From assembly GCF_036227125.1 (NCBI RefSeq), contig NZ_CP109435.1, positions 434,001-498,000 of the forward strand: a DNA stretch of 64,000 nucleotides. Reading direction: 5' to 3'. How positions within the stretch are numbered: the first letter of the stretch is position 1; every line of letters begins with the position of its first letter. The translations under genes were made by a program, and so were the position numbers. The stretch is from Streptomyces sp. NBC_01485 (GTDB taxonomy: Bacteria > Actinomycetota > Actinomycetes > Streptomycetales > Streptomycetaceae). The notes under the pieces were generated by a model, which was given only the letters and a program-made list of their open reading frames with translations, searched no databases and was not told the origin of the DNA. This document shows positions 46,925 through 55,455 of this stretch, one piece after another.

Positions 46925-48217
46925 ATGAGAAAACGACGGACGGCGGTCCCCGCAGGGCCCACCGCTCCACTCCCGACCACGAGTTGGGGATCCACACCTA
47001 CGACCACGACGGCGGTGACCCGCTCAACTCCTCGTCCCGGGCGGGAGCGCAGAGGTCGGTTCCTGTCCCTCTGGGCGGTCCTGCTCACCGTGCTGGTCGG
47101 TTCGGTCATGGGCACCGTCGCGATCGCGCCGCCCGTCCACGCCGCGACGGCGTTCACCTCCACCGCGGTCAGCCAGAACGGCGGCAACTGCCTGGACGTG
47201 CCGGGCAGTTCCACCGCCGACGGCATCCAGCTCATCCAATGGTCCTGCCACGGCGAGGCCAACCAGACGTTCACCTTCACCCCGGTCGGCGGGACCACCG
47301 ACCAGTACGGCATCGGCACTTCGGCCGCCGGAAGATGCGTGGACGTCAACGGAGCGTCCAGCGCCGACAACGCCACGATCGTCCAGCGGACCTGCGGCTC
47401 CGGAGCCAGCCAGAAGTTCCGCCTCGTACCCGTGACGGTCAGCGGAACGAACAACGTCTTCAGCGTGCAGGCCGTTCACTCCGGCAAATGCGTCGCTCCG
47501 TCGGGCGACTCCTCGGCCGAGAACACCGGCCTCGTCCAGTTGCCCTGCACCAACGCGATGTCGCGGACCTGGCGGCTGCCCAACTTCGCCGGCAGCGGCG
47601 GCGGCCCGACCACGCCACCGACCACTCCCCCGGCGAAGACCGTCCGGGTGTACTGGCTGAAGCCCTCCGACGTCGCGTTCGACCAGCGGTACCCCGACGG
47701 CATCGCCAACGTGATGCGGGAAGCACAGCGCTACTACCGGCAGGAACTCGGCAAGACCTTCACGCTGAACAGCCCCGTGGTCGAGGTCGTCAACGGTGAC
47801 CACCCCCGGAGCTGGTACGAGAACACGCCCAACGGCGGTGACCGTTACTGGTGGACCGTCACGAACATGCAGAACGAACTCACCAGGAAATTCGGCCTGA
47901 ACAACCCCGACAGCCGCTGGCTCAACGTCGGCGAGATCAGCGCCGAGGGAGAGGGCGCGGGCGGGGGCGCCAACACCGGCTGGGTCATCCTGAGCGGACA
48001 CGACGCCGACGGCGCCGCAGGCACCAGCGGAGAGCCGATGAACCGCTGGTACGGCGGAATGGTGCACGAACTCGGCCACTCCTTCGGCCTGCCGGACTCG
48101 TCCTCGACCGACGGCACACCGATGTCCGCGTCCTTCTACGACTACCCCAACACCCACTTCAGCCAGAGCCAGAAGAACCAGATCCTCAACGGCCCCTACG
48201 GGGGCTTCCTGTCCTGA
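46925..48217 (+). CDS. Secreted ricin-lectin (CBM13) zinc metalloprotease
   Basis: 430 residues from ATG 46925 (GGGAG site). A long N-region precedes the signal helix FLSLWAVLLTVLVGSVMGTV, with cleavage near PVHA-ATAF (~residue 74). The beta-trefoil (~78-215) has QxW-like repeats (IQLIQWSCHGEANQTF, ATIVQRTCGSGASQKF, TGLVQLPC). A Gly/Pro/Thr linker follows, then a protease domain with GGMVHELGHSFGLPD (HExxHxxGxxD) and TPMSASFYDYPN as probable Met-turn. The metzincin-like family is not one I can name; function is presumably degradation of protein in a glycan-rich setting. Own promoter upstream, strong terminator downstream. Confidence 0.85.
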   Translation: MRKRRTAVPAGPTAPLPTTSWGSTPTTTTAVTRSTPRPGRERRGRFLSLWAVLLTVLVGSVMGTVAIAPPVHAATAFTSTAVSQNGGNCLDVPGSSTADGIQLIQWSCHGEANQTFTFTPVGGTTDQYGIGTSAAGRCVDVNGASSADNATIVQRTCGSGASQKFRLVPVTVSGTNNVFSVQAVHSGKCVAPSGDSSAENTGLVQLPCTNAMSRTWRLPNFAGSGGGPTTPPTTPPAKTVRVYWLKPSDVAFDQRYPDGIANVMREAQRYYRQELGKTFTLNSPVVEVVNGDHPRSWYENTPNGGDRYWWTVTNMQNELTRKFGLNNPDSRWLNVGEISAEGEGAGGGANTGWVILSGHDADGAAGTSGEPMNRWYGGMVHELGHSFGLPDSSSTDGTPMSASFYDYPNTHFSQSQKNQILNGPYGGFLS

Positions 48218-48310
48218 CGCCGACGGCAGATGGTGGGCGTGGCTTGTGGAGCGGAGTGGTCAGCTGAGACGCGGGTGGTCGGCGGAGGGCTGAGCGGGAC
48301 CGGCCGCGCC

Positions 48311-48375
48311 CGGTACGGCAGCAGGGCCCGGACCGGGGCTGAGCGGGACCGGTACGGCAGCAGGGCCCGGACCGC
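48311..48375 (+). repeat. 39-bp-spaced direct repeat before terminator
   Basis: The block CGGTACGGCAGCAGGGCCCG plus GACCG at 48311-48335 recurs, 39 bp on, at 48350-48374. The second copy supplies the left arm of the terminator hairpin, so the first copy gives a competing left arm. Confidence 0.8.
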
Positions 48376-48395
48376 GCGTCGCGGTCCGGGCCCTG
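48361..48395. terminator. Strong bidirectional terminator
   Basis: CAGGGCCCGGACCGCG and CGCGGTCCGGGCCCTG form a perfect 16-bp stem with a CGT loop, between the convergent metalloprotease (stop 48217) and DUF6243 gene (stop 48430). Confidence 0.9.
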
Positions 48396-48429
48396 CCCCG
48401 TGCGGCGCCGCCCCTGCGGCGGCGGTGCG

Positions 48430-48645
48430 TCAGCTCTGTGCGGTGTCGTCGCCCGCCTGCCCGGCGCCCTCAGCTGCGCCTGCCTTCTCGCGCATCTTGC
48501 GCACCAGCTCCGCCTTCTGGTCGGCCGCACCCTGGCGGTCGAGGTTGCGGTGCGGACCGTGGTTCTGCCGTTCGGCGCGGGACAGCTTCTTGCGCTGGCC
48601 GCCGCCCATGCCCACGGGGTTGTTGATGTTCTTGCTCACGGTCAC
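48430..48645 (-). CDS. DUF6243 small protein
   Basis: 71 residues: MTVSKNINNPVGMGGGQRKK followed by a basic, Gln-rich helical segment with LDRQGAADQKAELVRKMREK. This is the DUF6243 family of Streptomyces; function unknown, cytosolic by composition. ATG 48645 with GGGAGA-type site. The gene stands alone. Confidence 0.85.
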   Translation of the reverse strand: MTVSKNINNPVGMGGGQRKKLSRAERQNHGPHRNLDRQGAADQKAELVRKMREKAGAAEGAGQAGDDTAQS

Positions 48646-49090
48646 GGGCTCTCCCGGTAATGATGTGAAGTGATCTACGGATTCATCGGTGGGGGACGGG
48701 CGGCGACGTCGAAAGACGTCAGCAGGGGCCCATCACGCTCTCACTCGTAAATCGGCGTCTGGAAGAACATGACAAAGACGTTACCTGGTTCCGTCGGCCC
48801 CGCACACCAATTTGTTCGCCGCCCCGGCGTCGGCCGGGCCTTCGGCGAGCGCCCGGGGCAGGGCCGGATGAGAGATCATCTCACTTGCGCCCCGCCGTTA
48901 CGGGACAACCTTCATCATCGCCGCCGCCACCGCGAACCGGCGAACAGGCCGACGCTGCCGACCCCGGTGATCTGCAGGCACGTCCTCGCAGCCCATCCTG
49001 GGACGTTACCCGCGGAACGTAGCACTATGGGATGCGAGAGAAAGAGAGACGCACGCCTGATCGGAGCGCACTCCGGGTGGAGGTGAGACG
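48646..49090. other. Intergenic region
   Basis: 445 bp between divergent DUF6243 and phosphatase genes. Local AT-rich patches (e.g. ACTCGTAAATCGG near 48746, AAGACGTTACC near 48775) probably hold the promoters. The one long plus-strand frame (48769-49086) has no family likeness or ribosome site. No repeats or hairpins of note. Confidence 0.45.
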
Positions 49091-51577
49091 GTGGTGGGAC
49101 CGCGAGACATCCACGACGTCGACCCGCCGAGCTCGGTCGGCATGCCCGACGACCCGCTCACGGCGCGTGCCGTCGTCGACGAACGCGGCATGATCGCCGA
49201 GTGGAGTGAGGGCGCTTGCCGACTGCTCGGCTACGCGGCCGCACGGGTCATCGGCAGACCGGCCGCCGACCTGCTCGACGCGGAGATCTCCGCGGAGATC
49301 TCCGTAGAGGCACTGCGTCAGGTGTCGGCCCTGCCGAGGTGGAACGGCACGGTTCAGCTGCGGCACCAGGACGGGCACCGAGTGGAAGCCCGTCTGCTCG
49401 CCCACCACCGGCGGGAGGAGGGCAGCGCACCCGACTGGCTGGTCTTGTCCCCGCTCCCAGGCGCCGGTGCTTCCCAGGGCACGGAGAAGCTGCCCACGTG
49501 GGCCTTCTACCAGGCGTCCTGCTGCTCGCTGGAGACGTACGACACGAACCTGCGCCTGAGGCAGGCCAACCAGTTCTCCGAGCACGCCCTGAACCTGGGT
49601 GAAGCGGACATACAAGGGTTTCGGCACGCCGAGCTGGTGGCCCACCCCGAGTTCGCACGGGTCGAGCGGCGCATGGCGCACGTGCTGGAGACCGGTGAAC
49701 CGGAGGACGTGGAGGTCGAGGTACAGGTCGCCGGGGAGATCCGCAAGCAGGCCTGGTCCCTCTCGCTGTTCCCGATACGGGACGACGACGGCGTACTGCG
49801 CGGCGTGGGGCTGTCGGCCCACGACATGACCGAACAATTCTGGGCGCGCAAACGGCTCCAACTTCTGAACGATGCCGGCACCCGCATCGGGACCACGTTG
49901 AACGTCGCCCACACCGCCCAGGAACTGGCCGACGTGGCCGTCCCTGAGTTCGCCGACTTCGCCACCGTCGATCTTCTTCCGGACGTCGAGCGCGCGGAAG
50001 CGCCGCCACCGGGAGCGGCGATGTCCGGGCTGACCGCGGAAGGCTCGTTCCTGCTGCGCCGGGTGGCCCAGCAGTCCGTGCTTCCAGACAACGCCGAGGC
50101 GGTGCTGCGCCCCGGCGACGTGGACAGCTACGCCAGGGGCTCCCCCACGGCGCAATGCCTGACCACCGGCCGGGCCGTGCTCCATGCCGAATTCGACCCG
50201 GACTCCGCCGACTGGTCGGTGGGGCATCCCGGACGGGAGCGGTCGGTCCGCACCTTCGGCATCCACTCCGTCATGGCCGTGCCGCTGACGGCCCGGGGCC
50301 ACACCCTGGGCGTTGTCGTCTTCCTGCGCCACCAACGCCCGGAGTCCTTCAGCGAGGGCGATCTGCTACTCGCTGAGGAGATCACCGCCCGGGCCGCGGT
50401 CTCCATCGACAACGCGCGCCGTTACGCCCGCGAGCGGGAGACCGCACTGGCGCTGCAGACGGCCCTGCTCCCTCAGCGGCTGCCCGCTCAGCCCGCGGTG
50501 GAGGCGGCCTTCCGGTACCTGCCGACGGACACACTGGCAGGGGTGGGCGGGGACTGGTTCGACCTGATCCCGCTGTCCGGCGCCCGGGTCGCTCTGGTCG
50601 TCGGCGACGTGGTCGGGCACGGCGTCCAGGCGTCGGCGATCATGGGGCGGCTGCGGACCGCCGTCCGGACCCTCGCCGACATCGACCTTCCCCCCGACGA
50701 ACTGCTCACCCATCTCGACGACCTGGTCATCCGGCTCTCGGCGGACACGGACGCCGAGGGGGCCTCGTGGGACCAGGCCGCCGGGATGGCCACCGGCCTC
50801 GGCGCCACCTGCCTGTACGCGGTCTACGACCCGGTCTCCCGTGTCTGCACGCTGGCCCGCGCGGGCCACCCGGTCCCCGCAGTGGTCAGCCCGGCGGGCG
50901 ACGTGGAGTTCCTGGACGTACCCGCCGGTCCCCCGTTGGGGCTGGGCGGGCTGCCCTTCGAAACCATCGAGGTCACCCTCCCCGAGGGAAGCCTGCTCGC
51001 TCTCTACAGCGACGGGCTGGTCGAGTCCCGCAAGCAGGACATCGACGAGGGGACCGCGCGTCTGCGCAGCGCCCTCGCCGGTTCCGTGACGTCCCTGGAC
51101 GATCTGTGCGACCTCGTGCTCGCCACCGTGCCCCCCGAGGACCCCGCCGACGACATCGCCCTGCTCGTCGCCCGCACCCAGGCGCTCGACCCCCGGGACG
51201 TCGCCACCTGGGAGCTGCCGGCCGATCCCGCCGTGGTGGCCGGGGCGCGCAAACTCGTCAGCGAGCAACTCGAGGCGTGGAACGCGCAGGAGGCGTCCTT
51301 CGCCACCGAACTGGTGGTGAGTGAGCTGGTCACCAATGCGATCCGGCACGCCGAACCGCCCATCGAGCTGCGTCTGCTCCGGGGCCGCCACCTCATTTGC
51401 GAGGTCTCGGACACCAGCAACACAGCGCCCCACCTGCGGCGTGCCCGTACCTACGACGAGGGCGGTCGCGGCCTGCTGCTCGTGGCACAGGTCAGCCGCG
51501 GATGGGGCACACGCCACACCGCCACCGGCAAGACCATCTGGGCGGAGCTGGCCTTGGACCCGTCCGAGTCCCCGTAG
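49091..51577 (+). CDS. PAS-GAF-SpoIIE phosphatase-HATPase protein (paralogue)
   Basis: 828 residues from GTG 49091 (GGAGG-TGAGACG upstream). Same order as the protein at 44030: PAS (~20-100), PAS (~150-265), GAF (~275-445; VMAVPLTARGHTLGVVVFLR), SpoIIE (~455-690; [35 protein letters not shown]) and HATPase (~700-828; ATELVVSELVTNAIRHA, GGRGLLLVAQVSRGWGTRHT). Long stretches are nearly identical to the paralogue (GRLRTAVRTLADIDLPPDEL, LTHLDDLVI). The PAS halves differ most, suggesting duplication followed by a change of signal. Confidence 0.93.
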   Translation: MVGPRDIHDVDPPSSVGMPDDPLTARAVVDERGMIAEWSEGACRLLGYAAARVIGRPAADLLDAEISAEISVEALRQVSALPRWNGTVQLRHQDGHRVEARLLAHHRREEGSAPDWLVLSPLPGAGASQGTEKLPTWAFYQASCCSLETYDTNLRLRQANQFSEHALNLGEADIQGFRHAELVAHPEFARVERRMAHVLETGEPEDVEVEVQVAGEIRKQAWSLSLFPIRDDDGVLRGVGLSAHDMTEQFWARKRLQLLNDAGTRIGTTLNVAHTAQELADVAVPEFADFATVDLLPDVERAEAPPPGAAMSGLTAEGSFLLRRVAQQSVLPDNAEAVLRPGDVDSYARGSPTAQCLTTGRAVLHAEFDPDSADWSVGHPGRERSVRTFGIHSVMAVPLTARGHTLGVVVFLRHQRPESFSEGDLLLAEEITARAAVSIDNARRYARERETALALQTALLPQRLPAQPAVEAAFRYLPTDTLAGVGGDWFDLIPLSGARVALVVGDVVGHGVQASAIMGRLRTAVRTLADIDLPPDELLTHLDDLVIRLSADTDAEGASWDQAAGMATGLGATCLYAVYDPVSRVCTLARAGHPVPAVVSPAGDVEFLDVPAGPPLGLGGLPFETIEVTLPEGSLLALYSDGLVESRKQDIDEGTARLRSALAGSVTSLDDLCDLVLATVPPEDPADDIALLVARTQALDPRDVATWELPADPAVVAGARKLVSEQLEAWNAQEASFATELVVSELVTNAIRHAEPPIELRLLRGRHLICEVSDTSNTAPHLRRARTYDEGGRGLLLVAQVSRGWGTRHTATGKTIWAELALDPSESP

Positions 51578-51725
51578 CCTTCTCCGCGCCGAGGAGAGGC
51601 GGCAATCCGGCTGAACGTCCCGCCTGCGCCCGTCGGCGTCCGGACACGTGACCCGGCCCCTTGTCAGCGTCGATACTGTCGATGAAGGTCAGGGACTCAC
51701 CTGTTCGTCTCACCTGGAGGTATCC

Positions 51726-52718
51726 GTGAGGATGCTGATCAACGTTCCGGAGACCGTGGTCGCGGACGCGCTGCGCGGGATGGCGGCCGCCCATCCCGAG
51801 CTGGCCGTCGATGTCGAGAACCGGGTGATCGTGCGGCGGGACGCTCCGGTGGCCGGGAAGGTGGCGCTGGTGTCCGGTGGAGGCTCGGGGCATGAGCCGC
51901 TGCACGGCGGGTTCGTCGGACCCGGGATGCTTTCCGCGGCCTGCCCCGGTGAGGTGTTCACGTCGCCGGTGCCGGATCAGATGGTGCGTGCGGCGGCGGC
52001 CGTGGACAGCGGAGCGGGTGTGCTGTTCGTCGTCAAGAACTACACCGGCGACGTCCTCAACTTCGACATGGCGGCCGAGCTGGCCGAGGACGAGGGCATC
52101 CGGGTCGCGAAGGTGCTGGTCGATGACGACGTGGCCGTCACCGACAGTCTCTACACGGCCGGGCGGCGCGGTACGGGCGCGACGCTGTTCGTGGAGAAGA
52201 TCGCCGGGGCCGCCGCCGAGGAGCGGCAGCCGCTGGAGCGGGTCGAGGCGCTCGCCCGGCAGGTGAACGCGAACACGCGCAGCTTCGGCGTGGCCCTCAG
52301 CGCGTGCACGACTCCGGCCAAGGGCAGCCCGACCTTCGATCTGCCGCCCGGCGAGCTGGAGTTGGGCGTCGGCATCCACGGGGAGCCCGGGCGGGAGCGG
52401 CGGGCGATGATGACGTCCGGCGAGATCGCCGACTTCGCGGTCCACGCGATCCTGGAGGACCTGACGCCCCGCAACCCCGTCCTCGTCCTGGTCAACGGCA
52501 TGGGCGCGACGCCGCTGCTGGAGCTGTACGGCTTCAACGCCGAGGTGCAGCGCGTGCTGACCCAGCGGGGAGTGGCCGTCGCCCGTACGCTCGTCGGCAA
52601 CTACGTGACGTCCCTCGACATGGCCGGCGCGTCGGTGACCCTGTGCCAGATCGACGAGGAGCTGCTGCGGCTGTGGGACGCGCCGGTGAAGACCGCCGGG
52701 CTGCGTTGGGGTGCGTGA
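51726..52718 (+). CDS. dhaK: Dihydroxyacetone kinase subunit DhaK
   Basis: 330 residues from GTG 51726 (GGAGG five bases upstream). Binds dihydroxyacetone covalently through a His: ALVSGGGSGHEPLHGGFVGP, NYTGDVLNFDMAAELAEDEG and the His in LELGVGIHGEPG. First gene of dhaK-dhaL-dhaM (68 and 7 bp gaps), the PEP-dependent system that makes dihydroxyacetone phosphate. Confidence 0.96.
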   Translation: MRMLINVPETVVADALRGMAAAHPELAVDVENRVIVRRDAPVAGKVALVSGGGSGHEPLHGGFVGPGMLSAACPGEVFTSPVPDQMVRAAAAVDSGAGVLFVVKNYTGDVLNFDMAAELAEDEGIRVAKVLVDDDVAVTDSLYTAGRRGTGATLFVEKIAGAAAEERQPLERVEALARQVNANTRSFGVALSACTTPAKGSPTFDLPPGELELGVGIHGEPGRERRAMMTSGEIADFAVHAILEDLTPRNPVLVLVNGMGATPLLELYGFNAEVQRVLTQRGVAVARTLVGNYVTSLDMAGASVTLCQIDEELLRLWDAPVKTAGLRWGA

Positions 52719-52786
52719 GCCGGGGCAGGCGTTCGGACGACCGTGCCGACCATGCGACGACCGCAGCGACCATGCAAGGAGATCCC

Positions 52787-53386
52787 GTGCTCGACGCCGA
52801 CTTCTTCCGCCGTTGGATGACGGCGACCGCCGTGTCCGTCGACCGTGAGGCGGACCGGCTCACGGCCCTCGACTCGCCCATCGGGGACGCCGATCACGGC
52901 AGCAACCTCCGCCGCGGCTTCACCGCGGTGACCGCGGCACTGGAGAAGGAGGCGGCCGGGACCCCGGGCGCCGTTCTGGTCCTCGCGGGGAGCCGGCTGA
53001 TCTCGACGGTGGGCGGGGCCTCGGGTCCGCTGTACGGCACGCTGCTGCGCCGGACGGGGAAGGCGCTCGGGGAGGCGGCCGAGGTGGACGAGGCGGGCTT
53101 CGCCGAGGCGTTGCGCGTGGGCGTGGACGCCGTGATGCAGCTCGGTGGCGCCGCGCCCGGCGACAAGACCATGATCGATTCGCTGGTGCCGGCCGTCGAC
53201 GCCCTCCCCGGCGGTTTCCGCGCCGCCCGGGCCGCCGCCGAGCAGGGCGCCGAGGCGACGACACCGTTGCAGGCCCGCAAGGGCCGGGCCAGCTACCTCG
53301 GCGAGCGCAGCATCGGCCACCAGGATCCGGGCGCCACCTCGGCGGCGCTGCTCATCGCCGCCCTCGCCGAAGCCGACGGGGAGTGA
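52787..53386 (+). CDS. dhaL: Dihydroxyacetone kinase subunit DhaL
   Basis: 199 residues from GTG 52787 (AAGGAG five bases upstream; an ATG at 52772 overlaps the site). The ADP/Mg-binding helical barrel: LDSPIGDADHGSNLRRGF holds the Asp Mg-ligands, followed by GGASGPLYGTLLRR, GGAAPGDKTMIDSLVPAVDA and ASYLGERSIGHQDPGATS. DhaL carries ADP that is rephosphorylated by DhaM and passes phosphate to DhaK-bound substrate. Confidence 0.96.
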   Translation: MLDADFFRRWMTATAVSVDREADRLTALDSPIGDADHGSNLRRGFTAVTAALEKEAAGTPGAVLVLAGSRLISTVGGASGPLYGTLLRRTGKALGEAAEVDEAGFAEALRVGVDAVMQLGGAAPGDKTMIDSLVPAVDALPGGFRAARAAAEQGAEATTPLQARKGRASYLGERSIGHQDPGATSAALLIAALAEADGE

Positions 53387-53393
53387 GGCGGCG

Positions 53394-53804
53394 GTGAGCG
53401 ACGGGAAACCGGTCGGCATCGTCCTGGTGTCGCACAGTGCGGCGGTGGCCACGGCCGTGGCCGAACTGGCGCGGGGGCTGGTGGGCGGCGGTACGGCCGT
53501 GCCGGTCGCCGCGGCCGGCGGTACGGAGGGCGGCGGGCTCGGCACGAGCGCCGAGCTGATCGCCGCCGCTGCCGTCTCGGTGGACCGGGGGGCCGGGGTC
53601 GCGGTCCTCGCCGATCTGGGCAGCGCCGTCCTCACGGTGAAGGCGATGCTCGCGGAGGGCGACGAACTCCCCGGTACCGCCCGCCTGTTGGACGCGCCGT
53701 TCGTCGAGGGCGCGGTGGCCGCCGTCGTCACGGCGTCGACGGGCGCCGACCTCGACGCGGTGGAGGCGGCGGCCATGGAGGCGTACACCTACCGCAAGGT
53801 GTGA
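53394..53804 (+). CDS. dhaM: Dihydroxyacetone kinase phosphotransfer subunit DhaM
   Basis: 136 residues, an EIIA-mannose-like domain only. The phosphoryl His is in IVLVSHSAAVA; GGTEGGGLGTSAELIAAA and VLADLGSAVLTVKAML are also typical. It lacks the HPr- and EI-like extensions of some DhaM proteins, so it needs general PTS EI/HPr from elsewhere in the genome. GTG 53394, 7 bp after dhaL. Confidence 0.94.
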   Translation: MSDGKPVGIVLVSHSAAVATAVAELARGLVGGGTAVPVAAAGGTEGGGLGTSAELIAAAAVSVDRGAGVAVLADLGSAVLTVKAMLAEGDELPGTARLLDAPFVEGAVAAVVTASTGADLDAVEAAAMEAYTYRKV

Positions 53805-53847
53805 CCCGGGCTCGGACGAGACCTTCGCCTTCTCCTCTTCGGACACC

Positions 53848-54483
53848 TCATGTGAGTCCCTCCGACGCCACTTCGAGGGCCGTGCGGACGGCCTCCGCCA
53901 GCTCGGCCCTTGTTGTCGCCGGGTCCGTGGCGGGGTCGTCGGCGCGCCAGGCGTGGTGTTCCACCGCGGCGCGCAGGGCAGCGTTGAACATCGCCGCATG
54001 GATGGCCGACCGCAGGTCGCCGGCCGGCCGCCCGGCCCGGTCGGCGAGGGCGCGGGCGAACACCGGCTCGGCCTCGTCGTAGGTCTGGAGCCAGACGGCG
54101 CGCAGGCCCGGTTCGGTGCGGGTCAGCCGTACCAGGGCCCCGACGGTGGCGGGGTCTGGGCCGACGACGACGCGCTGGTCGGTGTCCAGCCCGGCGAAGA
54201 CGTCTCCCAGGGGGCGGCCCGGGCGCCACTCCCGCAGGCAGGCGGCGATCGTGTCGATGCCCGCCGTGAGGAGCGGGCGCACGCAGCTCTCCTTGCTCGG
54301 GAAGTACCGCCATACCGTCCGCGCGGAGACCCCGACCGCCTGACCGATCTGCTCGCCGGTGGTCGCGGCGACGCCCTGGCCCACGAACAGGTCGACCGCT
54401 GCGCGGGCGATCTCCAGCCGGATCTGTGCCTTGCGCTCGTCCGTCAGGGGCGGCCGGCCCGTGCGTCCACCGGATCCGGTCAT
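53848..54483 (-). CDS. TetR/AcrR-family regulator
   Basis: 211 residues. HTH in the first 65 residues: LEIARAAVDLFVGQGVAATT, then EQIGQAVGVSARTVWRYFPS. The ligand domain is variable (REWRPGRPLGDVFAGL, TEPGLRAVWLQTYDEAEPVF). Divergent from an SDR gene with a 31-bp dyad between them, the classic arrangement for local repression. Effector unknown. Confidence 0.93.
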   Translation of the reverse strand: MTGSGGRTGRPPLTDERKAQIRLEIARAAVDLFVGQGVAATTGEQIGQAVGVSARTVWRYFPSKESCVRPLLTAGIDTIAACLREWRPGRPLGDVFAGLDTDQRVVVGPDPATVGALVRLTRTEPGLRAVWLQTYDEAEPVFARALADRAGRPAGDLRSAIHAAMFNAALRAAVEHHAWRADDPATDPATTRAELAEAVRTALEVASEGLT

Positions 54484-54523
54484 CCAGTCGTCCTCCTGTC
54501 TCGGGGCACGTGATTCTTCAGCG

Positions 54524-54554
54524 CGACTTTATGTCACTCAAGGACAATAAGTCG
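54524..54554. promoter_or_regulatory. 31-bp dyad, candidate TetR operator
   Basis: CGACTT (54524-54529) and AAGTCG (54549-54554), with inner TGTC (54532) and GACA (54543), share one centre at 54539. It lies 41 bp upstream of the tetR start and 94 bp from the SDR start, in locally AT-rich DNA. Confidence 0.65.
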
Positions 54555-54647
54555 TAGGGTGGCTGCGGCAGTGGCGGCACACGCACTCCGGGGTGCCCCC
54601 GCCCGTCCCACACATCGCAGCTACATCGCAGCTACTAGGAGTACCTC

Positions 54648-55409
54648 ATGGCCACTGGACTGGAAGGCCGCAGCGTCGTCGTCACCGGAGCGGGCTCGGG
54701 CATCGGGCGCGCCACGGCCCTGGCCTTCGCCGCGGAGGGGGCGCGGGTCCTGGTGGCCGACCTCAACGCCGAGGGCGCGCAGGCCGTCGTCAAGGAGATC
54801 GAGCAGACGGGCGGTACGGCCGTTGCCGTCACCGGCGACCTCAGCGAGCAGACCGTCGTGGACGAGGTGGCCGCGACCGCGGTGGAGCGGTTCGGCGGGA
54901 TCGACGTGCTGGTGAACAACGCGGGGATCATGGACCGTATGTCCGCGCTCGCGGACGTGAGCGACGCGGAGTGGGAGCGGGTCGTCCGGGTCAACCTCAC
55001 CGCCCCGTTCCTGCTCACCCGCGCGGTGCTGCCGCACATGCTGGCCGCCGGCCGGGGCGCGATCGTCAACACCGCGTCCGAGGCCGGTCTGCGGGGCAGC
55101 GCGGCCGGCGCCGCGTACACCGCGTCGAAGCACGGCGTGGTGGGGCTGACCAAGTCCCTCGCGGTGATGTACCGAGGCAAGGGCATCCGTGCGAACGCGA
55201 TCGCGCCGGGCGCCACGAGGACCGCGATCGTCGTGGAGGCCGACCAGGCGGCCCACGGCCCGGCGGCGCTCGGCCCGCACTTCGTCAACGCCGGCCGCCT
55301 GGCCGAGGCCGAGGAGCAGGCCGCCGCGATCGTGTTCCTCGCCTCGGACGCGGCGAGCAACGTCAACGGCGTGGTCCTGCCGGTCGACGACGGCTGGTCG
55401 GCGGTCTGA
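54648..55409 (+). CDS. Short-chain dehydrogenase/reductase (SDR)
   Basis: 253 residues, classical SDR. NAD(P) motif VVVTGAGSGIGRATALAFAA with acidic VADLN after strand 2 (suggests NAD(H)); NNAG in DVLVNNAGIMDRM; catalytic Ser region IVNTASEAGLRGS; Tyr/Lys in AAYTASKHGVVG. C-terminal VVLPVDDGWSAV. Substrate unknown. ATG 54648 has AGGAG. Probably controlled by the divergent TetR regulator. Confidence 0.94.
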   Translation: MATGLEGRSVVVTGAGSGIGRATALAFAAEGARVLVADLNAEGAQAVVKEIEQTGGTAVAVTGDLSEQTVVDEVAATAVERFGGIDVLVNNAGIMDRMSALADVSDAEWERVVRVNLTAPFLLTRAVLPHMLAAGRGAIVNTASEAGLRGSAAGAAYTASKHGVVGLTKSLAVMYRGKGIRANAIAPGATRTAIVVEADQAAHGPAALGPHFVNAGRLAEAEEQAAAIVFLASDAASNVNGVVLPVDDGWSAV

Positions 55410-55455
55410 CCGCCCGTCCTCTTCGCTTACGGGCTTCCGCCCTCCCCCAGCTCCA

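Noticed and set aside
48769..49086. 105-codon plus-strand frame in the gap before the second PAS-GAF phosphatase
   Set aside because: Arg/His/Pro-rich without ribosome site or homology; overlaps the probable promoter of the phosphatase.
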